Shown here piece after piece: positions 35,083 to 44,110 of a DNA stretch of 64,000 nt. The notes beneath the pieces were generated by a model that saw nothing but the letters and a program-made list of their open reading frames with translations, was not told the DNA's origin and ran no database searches. Source of the stretch: Mucilaginibacter segetis (GTDB lineage: Bacteria > Bacteroidota > Bacteroidia > Sphingobacteriales > Sphingobacteriaceae); NCBI RefSeq assembly GCF_016522075.1, contig NZ_JAEHFW010000001.1, positions 682,001-746,000 of the forward strand. Direction: 5' to 3'. Each line of letters opens with the position of its first letter. The stretch's first letter is position 1. The translations under genes were made by a program, and so were the position numbers.

Positions 35083-37737
35083 ATGAGTATTGCTAAAACA
35101 TATTTGCCTAAAGAAGCCGAAGAGAAATGGTATAGTTACTGGTTGCAGCACAATTTCTTCAGGTCGGTACCTGACGAGCGCGAACCTTACACTATTGTTA
35201 TACCGCCGCCAAATGTTACCGGGGTATTGCACATGGGGCATATGCTTAATAATACCATACAGGATGTGTTGATACGCCGGGCACGTATGCTGGGCAAAAA
35301 TGCTTGCTGGGTACCAGGCACCGACCACGCCAGTATTGCTACCGAAGCCAAGGTTGTTGCTATGCTTAAAGAGCGCGGTATCAATAAAAAAGACCTGAGC
35401 CGCGAAGAATTTTTAAGTTATGCATGGGAGTGGAAAGAGAAATATGGCGGCATTATTTTAGAACAGTTAAAAAAATTAGGTGCATCGTGCGATTGGGAAC
35501 GTACCAGGTTTACAATGGACGATGATATGAGCGAGGCCGTTACCGATGTTTTTATACGCTTGTATAAAAAAGGCTGGATATACCGCGGTGTGCGCATGGT
35601 TAACTGGGATCCGCAGGGGAAGACCGCTGTTAGTGATGAGGAAGTTATCCGTAAAGAAGTAAATCAAAAGTTGTATTACATACGCTATGCATTAAGTCAG
35701 GAAGATGGTCTATCCGAAAGCGGGGGAAAGGATCATCTCATTATTGCGACTACCCGGCCCGAAACTATTATGGCCGATGCGGCTATCTGTATCAATCCCA
35801 ATGATGAACGTTACATACATCTACATGGCAAAAAAGTATTTATTCCTTTAATTAATCGTGAAATACCGGTAATACTGGATGATTATGTTACTATGGATTT
35901 TGGTACGGGTTGTTTGAAAGTTACTCCTGCACATGATTTAAACGACTATGAACTTGGCCAGCGCCATCATTTGCCTGTTATTGATATTTTAAATGATGAT
36001 GGTACGCTTAATGAAAATGCCCAAATTTTAGTTGGTGAAGACCGTTTTGCCGCACGTAAAAAAATAGCGGTACTGCTTGAAGAGGCAGGCGCGCTGGAAA
36101 AAACTGAAGATTATACTTCGCAGGTGGGCTTTAGCGAGCGTACTAATGCCGCTATTGAACCTAAGTTGAGCATGCAATGGTTCTGCAAAATGCAGGAAAT
36201 GGCCAAGCCTGCACTTGATTATGTACTTAATGGCGATGTTAAGCTAATACCTGATAAGTTTATTAATACTTACCGCCACTGGATGGAGAACGTGCGCGAC
36301 TGGAACATTAGCCGCCAGTTATGGTGGGGGCAGCGTATACCGGCCTATTATTTGCCTAACGGCGAATATGTAATTGCCAAAACCATTGAAGAAGCTTTAG
36401 AGGAAGCGAAAGCTATTACTCAAAATCCGGATATTACAGCTAAAGATCTGAGGCAGGAAGACGACGTGGTTGATACCTGGTTCTCCTCATGGTTATGGCC
36501 TATCTCGGTTTTCGATGGTGTGAAAAATCCTGATAATGCCGAGATCAACTATTACTACCCCACTAATGATCTGGTAACTGCACCCGAAATATTGTTTTTT
36601 TGGGTGGCGCGTATGCTAATGGCAGGGCACGAATTGCGCGGACAAGCGCCTTTTAAAAACGTTTATCTTACCGGGATAGTGAGGGATAAACAAGGTCGTA
36701 AAATGTCTAAGTCGTTAGGTAATTCGCCCGATCCGCTTGAATTGATAGATAAATACGGAGCTGACGGGGTACGGGTAGGAATGCTGTTATGCTCACCGGC
36801 CGGTAACGACCTTATGTTTGATGAGAGTTATTGCGAACAAGGCCGTAATTTCTTTAACAAAGTATGGAACGCCTTTAAGCTGGTGAAAGGCTGGGAGGTA
36901 AACGATAAATTAAGTAATCCGAATGCGATAGCGATAGAATGGTTTGAGAGCCGTTTTAACCAGGCGTTAACAGAGATCGAGGAGAACTTTGCGCAATACC
37001 GTTTGTCGGAAGCTTTGATGGCTACCTACAAATTAGTATGGGATGATTTTTGCGCTTGGTACCTGGAAATGATTAAACCGGCTTATCAGCAGCCGATAGA
37101 TAAAGAAACTTATAACCGTACTATTACCCTTTTTGAGAATATACTGAAGGTGTTACATCCGTTTATGCCTTTTATAACCGAAGAGCTTTGGCACGACGAA
37201 TTGTTTGGAGAACGCACCGAAAGTGATTGCTGTATTGTGGCGCAATTGCCATTAAACGGGCAAGTAAATACCCAACTTATTAATGAGATAGGGGTAATTC
37301 AACAAATAATTGCAAATATTCGTAATGTTCGTAATAGTAAACAAATCTCTCCTAAAGAATCCTTACCCCTTGCGGTTAAAGCTACATCAGGTATTGATTA
37401 TATAAAATATGAACCTATTATTAAACAATTAGGCAATATAGATTCATTTACACATACACAGGAACAGGTAGAAGGCGCTGTTAACTTTATTGGCGGTACA
37501 GATAATTTTTATATTACACTTAATATAGCGGTTGACAAAGAGGCAGAACAAAAGCGTTTAGAAAAGGAAAGGGACTATCTTACCGGCTTTTTAAAATCCG
37601 TTAATGCAAAGCTTAATAATGAACGTTTTATGGCAAATGCTAAACCGGAAATTATAGAGAATGAATTAAAAAAGCGAACAGATGCTGAGGTCAAGCTAAA
37701 AATTGTTGAAGATAACCTAAGCGGATTGGCCGATTAA
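35083..37737 (+). CDS. valS: Valyl-tRNA synthetase
   Basis: 884 residues from the ATG at 35083; an in-frame TTG at 35074 lies inside the -7 box and is rejected. Class I synthetase charging tRNA-Val. HIGH-type motif PPPNVTGVLHMGHMLN (about residues 42-57) and KMSKS in RKMSKSLGNSPDP. Editing domain (CP1) at about 200-340 with TTRPETIMADAA and GTGCLKVTPAHD. C-terminal anticodon-binding and coiled-coil arm ends LEKERDYLTGFLKSVNAKLN. Housekeeping, monocistronic. Confidence 0.97.
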   Translation: MSIAKTYLPKEAEEKWYSYWLQHNFFRSVPDEREPYTIVIPPPNVTGVLHMGHMLNNTIQDVLIRRARMLGKNACWVPGTDHASIATEAKVVAMLKERGINKKDLSREEFLSYAWEWKEKYGGIILEQLKKLGASCDWERTRFTMDDDMSEAVTDVFIRLYKKGWIYRGVRMVNWDPQGKTAVSDEEVIRKEVNQKLYYIRYALSQEDGLSESGGKDHLIIATTRPETIMADAAICINPNDERYIHLHGKKVFIPLINREIPVILDDYVTMDFGTGCLKVTPAHDLNDYELGQRHHLPVIDILNDDGTLNENAQILVGEDRFAARKKIAVLLEEAGALEKTEDYTSQVGFSERTNAAIEPKLSMQWFCKMQEMAKPALDYVLNGDVKLIPDKFINTYRHWMENVRDWNISRQLWWGQRIPAYYLPNGEYVIAKTIEEALEEAKAITQNPDITAKDLRQEDDVVDTWFSSWLWPISVFDGVKNPDNAEINYYYPTNDLVTAPEILFFWVARMLMAGHELRGQAPFKNVYLTGIVRDKQGRKMSKSLGNSPDPLELIDKYGADGVRVGMLLCSPAGNDLMFDESYCEQGRNFFNKVWNAFKLVKGWEVNDKLSNPNAIAIEWFESRFNQALTEIEENFAQYRLSEALMATYKLVWDDFCAWYLEMIKPAYQQPIDKETYNRTITLFENILKVLHPFMPFITEELWHDELFGERTESDCCIVAQLPLNGQVNTQLINEIGVIQQIIANIRNVRNSKQISPKESLPLAVKATSGIDYIKYEPIIKQLGNIDSFTHTQEQVEGAVNFIGGTDNFYITLNIAVDKEAEQKRLEKERDYLTGFLKSVNAKLNNERFMANAKPEIIENELKKRTDAEVKLKIVEDNLSGLAD

Positions 37738-37833
37738 TTGCATTAGTATAAGGCTATTAAAAAACATATTGCGTATATTAATCCGCCATATTTATTTTTA
37801 ATATATAATTAAATACAGCCTGAGTGTACTGAA

Positions 37834-39630
37834 GTGAATTTTTTTAATTTTTCGATTAATAAAATACTTATAAAAGACCTTTCGATTCTCGATCAGGCTC
37901 GCATACGCTTGCTTTATTATGGTTTCTCGCTGGTATTTGTGGCACTTGGAGCAATGTTCCTTAGTGTTTATTTCCAGGATTTGCCCATTATGTCGGCAAC
38001 GGCAGGTGCGCTCATGATTTGCATTGCCTGCTTATTTAAATATTTAACCTATAAACCGCAATGGCGAACCATATCACATATCCTTTTGGGCATTGGTACC
38101 CTTGTAAATCTTGCCACGGTGTTTATTATAATGCAGGAGGTAAATATTATTACCATTCAGGTAATCATACTGGTTATTGTATTTAGTTTTTACATGCTCG
38201 GGCAAAGCTGGGGAATGTTTTATTCCCTGCTTAATTTACTGCCGGTTTTATTGTTTTTGGTTATGGTGTATGACCATAATTATTTTATTGATTTTAAACC
38301 TGAGAAAGCCGATCAGGGAACTATTATCATTGGTGTTTTTGCCAATTTTATGCTGATCATATTTATTCACAGCCATTTTTATACCGCATTTATACGCAAT
38401 ATAAAACAGCTGAAGGATACCAGCGAGGAACAGGCTGCATTGAATATAAAATTTGAAAAGGCTATAGAGAAAGCCGAGAAATCATCACAGGTACAGTCTG
38501 AATTTTTATCAACCATGTCGCATGAGATAAGAACACCATTGAATGCGGTGATAGGAATGAGCAATTTGCTGATGATGAGCAACCCCCGCCCAGATCAGGC
38601 CGAAAATCTGGATATATTAAAATTCTCTGCGAATAACCTGCTGGCCATTGTAAATGATGTGCTTGACTTTAATAAAATAGAATCGGGCAAGGTGGTTTTT
38701 GAAAAAATAAAGTTTAACCTGGTTGATCTTTTGCAGAATATTTGCGGAGGGCAAATTATTAAAGCTGAAGAAAAGGGGCTTATATTTAAGGTGGATGTTG
38801 ACAGTGCTTTAAAAAGAAAAGTGATTTTCGGTGATCCAACCCGGTTAACCCAAATCATCTTTAACCTGGTAAGTAACGCTATTAAATTCACATCGCAGGG
38901 TAGTGTTTGGGTGAGGGCAACCTGCCTTGAGGATAGGCATAACACCATAACAGTGAGTTTTTCTGTTAAGGATACCGGAATAGGCATAAAAAAGGAAAAT
39001 TTAGAAGGCATTTTTGAACCCTTCACTCAGGAGTCTATCACCACTACCCGTCAATATGGCGGAACAGGTTTGGGGCTGGCTATAGTAAAGCGCCTGCTGG
39101 AGTTGCAGGGCTTGCAAATGCACGTGCAAAGCAAGGTGAACGAAGGTTCAGAGTTTTCTTTTAATATAGAGTTCCCGGTATCAACGGAGGTCGCACCTGC
39201 CCCAGTTGCAAAACCCGAATTGCAGTCTGCTATTCCTGATGAGAATATGGGCGGTGGGCTGCGTGTACTTATAGCTGAAGATAACCCGGTTAACGTAATG
39301 TTGATGAAGAAGCTATTAAGTAAATGGAAAATTGTGCCAACAATTGCCGAAAATGGCGAACGTGCAGTGGAGATTATGCAGTACGGTAATTTTGATATTA
39401 TTTTGATGGATCTGCAAATGCCGGTAATGAATGGTTTTGACGCCTCAATAGAAATCAGGAAAATGCCTGATCCTGCAAAGGCCAATATCCCTATTATTGC
39501 TTTAACCGCCTCCGCCCTGTTTGACATACGCGAGCAGGTACAAAACGCCGGGATGAATGATTATGTTGCCAAACCATTTAAACCTGATGAATTAATGGAA
39601 AAGATACAGAATTTGGTAGCCGCCGTTTAA
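37834..39630 (+). CDS. Membrane hybrid histidine kinase with C-terminal receiver
   Basis: 598 residues with a GTG start. About six hydrophobic helices at residues 25-195. A linker coiled coil follows, then HisKA H-box EFLSTMSHEIRTPLNAVIGM. HATPase_c has NLVSNAIKFT, VKDTGIGI and GGTGLGLAI. A receiver at about 475-595 has acidic IAEDN, phospho-Asp in ILMDLQMPVMNG and Lys in VAKPFKPDE. It is a hybrid requiring a phosphotransfer partner elsewhere. The signal is unknown. It is not linked to neighbouring genes. Confidence 0.92.
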   Translation: MNFFNFSINKILIKDLSILDQARIRLLYYGFSLVFVALGAMFLSVYFQDLPIMSATAGALMICIACLFKYLTYKPQWRTISHILLGIGTLVNLATVFIIMQEVNIITIQVIILVIVFSFYMLGQSWGMFYSLLNLLPVLLFLVMVYDHNYFIDFKPEKADQGTIIIGVFANFMLIIFIHSHFYTAFIRNIKQLKDTSEEQAALNIKFEKAIEKAEKSSQVQSEFLSTMSHEIRTPLNAVIGMSNLLMMSNPRPDQAENLDILKFSANNLLAIVNDVLDFNKIESGKVVFEKIKFNLVDLLQNICGGQIIKAEEKGLIFKVDVDSALKRKVIFGDPTRLTQIIFNLVSNAIKFTSQGSVWVRATCLEDRHNTITVSFSVKDTGIGIKKENLEGIFEPFTQESITTTRQYGGTGLGLAIVKRLLELQGLQMHVQSKVNEGSEFSFNIEFPVSTEVAPAPVAKPELQSAIPDENMGGGLRVLIAEDNPVNVMLMKKLLSKWKIVPTIAENGERAVEIMQYGNFDIILMDLQMPVMNGFDASIEIRKMPDPAKANIPIIALTASALFDIREQVQNAGMNDYVAKPFKPDELMEKIQNLVAAV

Positions 39631-39636
39631 CTGCGT

Positions 39637-40089
39637 TTATCGGTATAACGGCAATTCTTTTATAAACTGATAGCTTTCCTGTTCAAAATTAATACGGCAA
39701 TAATAGTGCTGCAGCCCGTTAGTTACCACTAATAAGTTTACTTTATGTACCATGTTGTAACGTGCGGCCTGGTCAAATGTGGATTGACTTATAGATACCG
39801 ATGGCGCTTTACACTCCACCAATAATATTTTTTGTCCTGATGAGTTGTGAACTACAATATCCGACCGTTTGGCCATGCCGTGTAATTTAAGCCCGCCTTC
39901 CAGTTTAATAAGCGAGCGCGGATAATTTTTCTCTTGAATTAAATACTGCACAAAATGCTGCCTCACCCATTCTTCGGGGGTAAGGATGATGTTTTTTTTG
40001 CGCAGTTCATCAAAGATGCTCAGTTGCCCGTTATCATCAGTTAGTTTAAACGGATATGGCGGCAGGTTTAGCGGTTGTAGCAATTCCAT
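39637..40089 (-). CDS. HSDR_N-domain protein (PD-(D/E)XK nuclease fold)
   Basis: 150 residues consisting of the N-terminal domain of type I restriction R subunits (HSDR_N_2), without motor domains. Nuclease residues are visible: KRSDIVVHNSSGQKILLVE is followed by CKAPS, giving D...ExK (LVECK). TPEEWVRQHFVQYLIQEKNY precedes it. It lies divergent from holA across 104 bp. My recollection is that this pairing recurs in Bacteroidota, suggesting a housekeeping DNA-repair role rather than restriction. No HsdM/HsdS is present. Confidence 0.85.
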   Translation of the reverse strand: MELLQPLNLPPYPFKLTDDNGQLSIFDELRKKNIILTPEEWVRQHFVQYLIQEKNYPRSLIKLEGGLKLHGMAKRSDIVVHNSSGQKILLVECKAPSVSISQSTFDQAARYNMVHKVNLLVVTNGLQHYYCRINFEQESYQFIKELPLYR

Positions 40090-40096
40090 TTTACAT

Positions 40097-40104
40097 CAAA
40101 AGTA
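40097..40104 (-). promoter_or_regulatory. -7 box (TACTTTTG) before the HSDR_N gene
   Basis: On the minus strand it matches TAnnTTTG, 7 bp before the ATG at 40089, again predicting an almost absent leader. Confidence 0.4.
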
Positions 40105-40177
40105 AAATTTAATATACAAAGCGGAAGCGAAAGAGCGGCCTATTTGATTTTAATACTCGCATTTAACTTTAACTTTT

Positions 40178-40185
40178 TACTTTTG
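40178..40185 (+). promoter_or_regulatory. -7 box (TACTTTTG) before holA
   Basis: The same octamer as for the divergent HSDR_N gene, 8 bp before the holA ATG at 40194. A second ATG at 40198 is out of frame. Confidence 0.4.
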
Positions 40186-40193
40186 GCTATTCC

Positions 40194-41216
40194 ATGAATG
40201 CAACCGACATTATTAAAGATCTAAAGGGCCGCAAATTTAAACCTATTTATTTGCTGCATGGCGAAGAGCCGTATTTTATTGATCAGATAAGTAATTATAT
40301 TGAGCATCATATATTAAGTGAAGCCGAAAAAAGCTTCAACCAAACCATTTTATATGGTAAGGATACTGATATTATGACGGCTATAAATGTCGCCAAGCGT
40401 TACCCCATGATGTCGGATTATCAGATTGTAATGGTAAAGGAAGCTCAGGATATGAAATGGGGCCGGGAGGATGATGACAAAAAAAATATTAACCCTGTTT
40501 TAAGTTACCTGGAGAATCCCTTATCAAGTACCATATTGGTTTTTTGCTATAAATACGGCAAGTTTGATAAGCGCAAAAAAACATATAAGGCGATAGACAA
40601 GAATGGGTTGGTATTCGAATCGGCAGCGATGTATGACAGCAAAATACCCGCATGGATAGAGAGCTTTATAACAGCCAAAAAATACCGTATTAACCAGCAG
40701 GCATGCGTTATGCTGGCAGAGTATTTAGGTAATAACCTGTCGAAAATAGCTAACGAACTGGATAAGTTAATGCTGAATATGGATCCCGGACAGGAAATAA
40801 CCCTGAAAAACATACATGATAATATCGGGATAAGTAAGGAATATAATGTTTTTGAATTGCAGGCTGCATTAACTAAAAGGGATGTTTATAAAGCCAATCA
40901 AATTATTAATTACTTTGAAGCCAATCCTAAGGCAAATCCTATTGTGCTGGTATTGGGTAACCTGAATAATTTTTTCAGTAAAGTGCTGGCATATCATTAT
41001 GTAAAAGACAGATCGCCACAAAACCTGGCACGTGAAATTGGAGTTAACCCTTACTTTGTAAAAGATTATGAACAAGCCGCACGGAATTATAACTGGGGTA
41101 AAACGGTACAGGTAATAAGCCTGTTACGGGAGTATGATCTGAAGAGCAAGGGAGTGGATTCCAACACCGATCACGGTGGACTTTTACGCGAGCTGATGTT
41201 TAAAATATTACACTGA
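40194..41216 (+). CDS. holA: DNA polymerase III delta subunit (clamp-loader wrench)
   Basis: 340 residues: LKGRKFKPIYLLHGEEPYFI and DQISNYIEHHIL at the N-terminus (domain I of delta), VAKRYPMMSDYQIVMVKEAQ in the middle, and the C-terminal collar domain with LLREYDLKSKGVD and LLRELMFKIL. It opens the beta clamp within the clamp-loader complex. Monocistronic and divergent from HSDR_N. Confidence 0.93.
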   Translation: MNATDIIKDLKGRKFKPIYLLHGEEPYFIDQISNYIEHHILSEAEKSFNQTILYGKDTDIMTAINVAKRYPMMSDYQIVMVKEAQDMKWGREDDDKKNINPVLSYLENPLSSTILVFCYKYGKFDKRKKTYKAIDKNGLVFESAAMYDSKIPAWIESFITAKKYRINQQACVMLAEYLGNNLSKIANELDKLMLNMDPGQEITLKNIHDNIGISKEYNVFELQAALTKRDVYKANQIINYFEANPKANPIVLVLGNLNNFFSKVLAYHYVKDRSPQNLAREIGVNPYFVKDYEQAARNYNWGKTVQVISLLREYDLKSKGVDSNTDHGGLLRELMFKILH

Positions 41217-41229
41217 AGGGAAATGCGAA

Positions 41230-42186
41230 TTATATAGTACTTTCCACATTTTTGTTGATCTCTTTTATCACATTATCCAGTTCTGTAGCACTTTTTCGCA
41301 GCATTTTCAGCGGATGTTCAAAATGTTTATCGTTATGCAAACTGTCTTCAAGTGAATTAATTATACCCAATATATTGGCTAACGGCTTGCGTATAAGGTG
41401 GGAATTAATATACGCGATGCGGTTAAGACTTTGATTCTTTAAATTTATCTGCTCCTCATCGTGCTTTTGGCTGGTAATGTCCTGAAAGTATATGGCAACA
41501 CTATCTGTCCCCGGATAGACTGTAAAGCACAACCATTTTTCCAGCGGCGATATATATTCGTCAAATTTTATGGTTTCCTTCTTTTTAAAAGAGTTATTTA
41601 TTGCTTTAAATAAAGTAAGTTCCCGGTAATAGGAATGAGCCGACCATAGCTTTTTATTTAATATAGTTTCCCGTTTTAAATTAAGTATACGTTCTGCCTC
41701 TTTGTTCCAATATTTTACACGGTATTTACTGTCGAGTGTAAAAAAGCCATCAGTAATACTTTCCAATGTCTCATTTATCCTGTCCACCGCTTCCGTCAGT
41801 TTTATATCTTTAAGTTTCTGCTGGGTTATATCGTGTACAATTACCATTCGGCAAAGCCCACCCTGGTAGGTAATGGTATATGAAGTGATATTTACATGTA
41901 TAATTTTACCATCTTTTTTAATATGAGTTAGCTCTTTTTTTATGGTTTGATTGTGGCGTATACGCTTTATAAGGTTCAGCATATCCTGTTGTTCATAAAC
42001 AGGTCTTATATCGGCAAGAGTTATTTTATGTAAAAATTCATAACGAGTATAACCGTAATGCTTAACGGCAGCTTCGTTTACTTCTTTAAACTTAAGAGTA
42101 TCTACCTCAACAATCCACATAGGATTGGGATTGTGATGAAAAAGCACATTAAAGCTAATGTCGGTATCACGTATCTGTAATTGCAT
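41230..42186 (-). CDS. PAS-PAS protein with H-box helix but no ATPase domain
   Basis: 318 residues. PAS 1 spans about 10-125 (FHHNPNPMWIVEVDTLKF), PAS 2 about 130-250 (ESITDGFFTLDSKYRVKYW). A final helical segment has SHLIRKPLANILGIINSLED, which mimics a HisKA H-box (HxxRxP). The protein ends at about residue 318 without any HATPase_c motif. It is therefore not an autonomous kinase. It may be a sensor that dimerises with a kinase or a degenerate kinase. The following gap contains no fragment of an ATPase domain. Confidence 0.85.
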   Translation of the reverse strand: MQLQIRDTDISFNVLFHHNPNPMWIVEVDTLKFKEVNEAAVKHYGYTRYEFLHKITLADIRPVYEQQDMLNLIKRIRHNQTIKKELTHIKKDGKIIHVNITSYTITYQGGLCRMVIVHDITQQKLKDIKLTEAVDRINETLESITDGFFTLDSKYRVKYWNKEAERILNLKRETILNKKLWSAHSYYRELTLFKAINNSFKKKETIKFDEYISPLEKWLCFTVYPGTDSVAIYFQDITSQKHDEEQINLKNQSLNRIAYINSHLIRKPLANILGIINSLEDSLHNDKHFEHPLKMLRKSATELDNVIKEINKNVESTI

Positions 42187-42403
42187 AGATAGTAATTGTG
42201 TCAGAAAAGTAGCTTACGTAAGTATTGTTATAGCTGGTATTTCTAAAGTACAAATATTAACTAATATTTACATAAACAAAGTTTATTTAGGTTATATTTT
42301 CGCTAAATGACAATATTGGTAAAAAATATTTTTTAATTACATTTAAAGGCAACCTGTAAATAATTTTATCGTAATAAATAATAAACAAACCTTACATGCA
42401 CTC

Positions 42404-42595
42404 ATGAATACCTATTTAATTGTCGCTTTTGTATTATTAGGAATAACTTCTGTTTTAATATTCGGCGTACTTTTTTTCAGCATTCTTAAATACATCAAAA
42501 AAAAGTATTACCCCACCTGGAAATTCCCCGATTATGTCAGCGTAGGTTATGCTGAATATTTATATCATAAGTTCATAAAAAGAGATTTGAAATAA
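42404..42595 (+). CDS. Small single-pass membrane protein (63 aa)
   Basis: One long hydrophobic helix (about residues 3-28, VAFVLLGITSVLIFGVLFF) followed by a basic segment (KYIKKKYY) and a soluble tail. The tail SVGYAEYLYHKFIKRDL is not recognised. Moderate confidence that it is expressed: the ATG follows an AT-rich gap and the EVE gene is 72 bp downstream. Confidence 0.55.
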   Translation: MNTYLIVAFVLLGITSVLIFGVLFFSILKYIKKKYYPTWKFPDYVSVGYAEYLYHKFIKRDLK

Positions 42596-42667
42596 TATCA
42601 CTGATTGTAAATTTCTTATTTCCCCGGCTTTTTGCCATTTTTACAGCCATATAAAATTCACTTATAA

Positions 42668-43075
42668 ATGAATCATTGGCTGGTAAAATCGGAACCCATA
42701 AAATATAGCTGGGAAAAATTCAATAAAGAAGGACGTACTTTTTGGGACGGTGTGCGTAATTACCAGGCACGCAATAATATGAAACTGATGAAAACCGGCG
42801 ACCTTGTGTTGTATTACCACAGTAACGAGGGGAAGGCCGTAGTAGGCATTGCGCGCGTGGTTAAGGAGTTTTATCAGGACCCCACCACACCAGATCCTAA
42901 CTGGGTGGTAGTTGATCTGGAGCCTGTTGAGGGCCTTAAACGCCCGGTTACGCTTGAGGAAATAAAAGCGGATGAACGTTTAAAGGACGTTGGACTGGTA
43001 AGGCAGGGCCGTTTATCGGTAATGCCGCTTAAGCCTGAGGAGTTTGACCGTATACTGGAACTTGCCGCTAATTAA
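42668..43075 (+). CDS. EVE domain-containing protein
   Basis: 135 residues matching the EVE (PUA-like) fold: NHWLVKSEPIKYSWEKF, DGVRNYQARNNMKLMKTGD and LVLYYHSNEGKAVVGIARV, the aromatic-cage region that in relatives binds modified bases. C-terminal RQGRLSVMPL. Usually linked to recognition of modified nucleic acid. The local context gives no partner. Confidence 0.9.
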   Translation: MNHWLVKSEPIKYSWEKFNKEGRTFWDGVRNYQARNNMKLMKTGDLVLYYHSNEGKAVVGIARVVKEFYQDPTTPDPNWVVVDLEPVEGLKRPVTLEEIKADERLKDVGLVRQGRLSVMPLKPEEFDRILELAAN

Positions 43076-43096
43076 TCAGGATACCTAACAGCAACC

Positions 43097-43417
43097 TTAA
43101 AACTTTCCGTAAAAATTATTGATATCGAAATATACTGATAGCTCCTTGCCGTCGGCTGTAGTGATATTAATGATATCGTATGGTCGTTTATCTTTATACG
43201 TAAGCGCCTGGCTGCGTGTTTTATAACCCGGATAATGTTCCTTTAACCATGCATACTCTGCATCAATACCCGGTTTCTCGTGTGTTTCGGTTATAATTAC
43301 AGCCGTCTCATAGGATTTGCCATCCTGCGGATGATTGGCACTAAAAACTTTTTTTGTGCTTGAACATGATGCTAAAACAAATACAGAGCAAAGTAGCAGC
43401 AGGTAAAATTTTTTCAT
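43097..43417 (-). CDS. Small lipoprotein, unknown function
   Basis: 106 residues with a lipoprotein signal (FYLLLLCSVFVLASC; lipid Cys at about 18) and a short soluble domain with GKSYETAVIITETHE, EYAWLKEHYPGYK and KRPYDIINITTADGK. The family is not recognised. It converges with EVE. Confidence 0.7.
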   Translation of the reverse strand: MKKFYLLLLCSVFVLASCSSTKKVFSANHPQDGKSYETAVIITETHEKPGIDAEYAWLKEHYPGYKTRSQALTYKDKRPYDIINITTADGKELSVYFDINNFYGKF

Positions 43418-43520
43418 ATTGCGGTTAGGTTTATTAGTATAAATCTAACCATTTTTTATATATCAGGGAATTATTCCAGCGATAGCGAAATAAATATTTG
43501 CTGTATATATTAAAACAAAA

Positions 43521-44045
43521 CTATTTTTTTTGAGCAGCAAAGAACAAAGCTTTAAGCTCAGTAGCGTCATCGGGTTTCATTTTGCCGCCCAGTATGAGGC
43601 GTAATTGCCTGCGTCGTAATGCACCATCGTATAATTCGGTTTCTTCGGCCGTCTCAGGTTCTATAGATGGTACGGGTATGGTACGGCCATTCTGATCTAA
43701 AGCCACAAAAGTGTAGTAGGCCTCATTACTTTTAGCACGCGTTCCGGAAGGGATATTTTCGGCATAAACATCAAGCCTAACCTCAACCGAAGTATTAAAA
43801 GCTCTCGATACTTTGGCCTCAATGGTAATTACATCGCCCAGTTTGATAGGGTGATGAAAGGAAACATTATCTACCGAGGCGGTTACCACAATACGGTTAC
43901 AATGCTTTTGTGCCGATATAGCAGCTGCAATATCCATCCAGTGGAGCAAACGCCCGCCCATTAAATTATTAAGCGTGTTGGTATCATTCGGTAATACCAG
44001 TTCATTCATTATCGTGAACGATTCTTTGGGCGATTTTCCTTTCAT
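43521..44045 (-). CDS. Acyl-CoA thioesterase (HotDog fold, YciA-like)
   Basis: 174 residues with the HotDog helix GGRLLHWMDIAAAISAQKHC and the strand VDNVSFHHPIKLGDVI, typical of acyl-CoA hydrolases such as YciA. The catalytic acidic residue is the Asp in HWMDIAA. Cytosolic and probably hexameric. The tail beyond about 140 is family-atypical. A -7 box lies 4 bp before the ATG. Confidence 0.88.
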   Translation of the reverse strand: MKGKSPKESFTIMNELVLPNDTNTLNNLMGGRLLHWMDIAAAISAQKHCNRIVVTASVDNVSFHHPIKLGDVITIEAKVSRAFNTSVEVRLDVYAENIPSGTRAKSNEAYYTFVALDQNGRTIPVPSIEPETAEETELYDGALRRRQLRLILGGKMKPDDATELKALFFAAQKK

Positions 44046-44049
44046 GCTG

Positions 44050-44057
44050 CAAAGATA
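44050..44057 (-). promoter_or_regulatory. -7 box (TATCTTTG) immediately before the thioesterase
   Basis: On the minus strand it matches TAnnTTTG, ending 4 bp before the ATG at 44045: same geometry as argH. Confidence 0.45.
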
Positions 44058-44110
44058 GTTTTTAAGCGTAAATTAACATCAGCCGGTGTGCTAAATACTG
44101 GTGTCGTTGC

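Noticed and set aside
39637..40089. Type I restriction-modification system
   Set aside because: Only the small nuclease-like N-domain is present; no motor, HsdM or HsdS; it is paired with holA.
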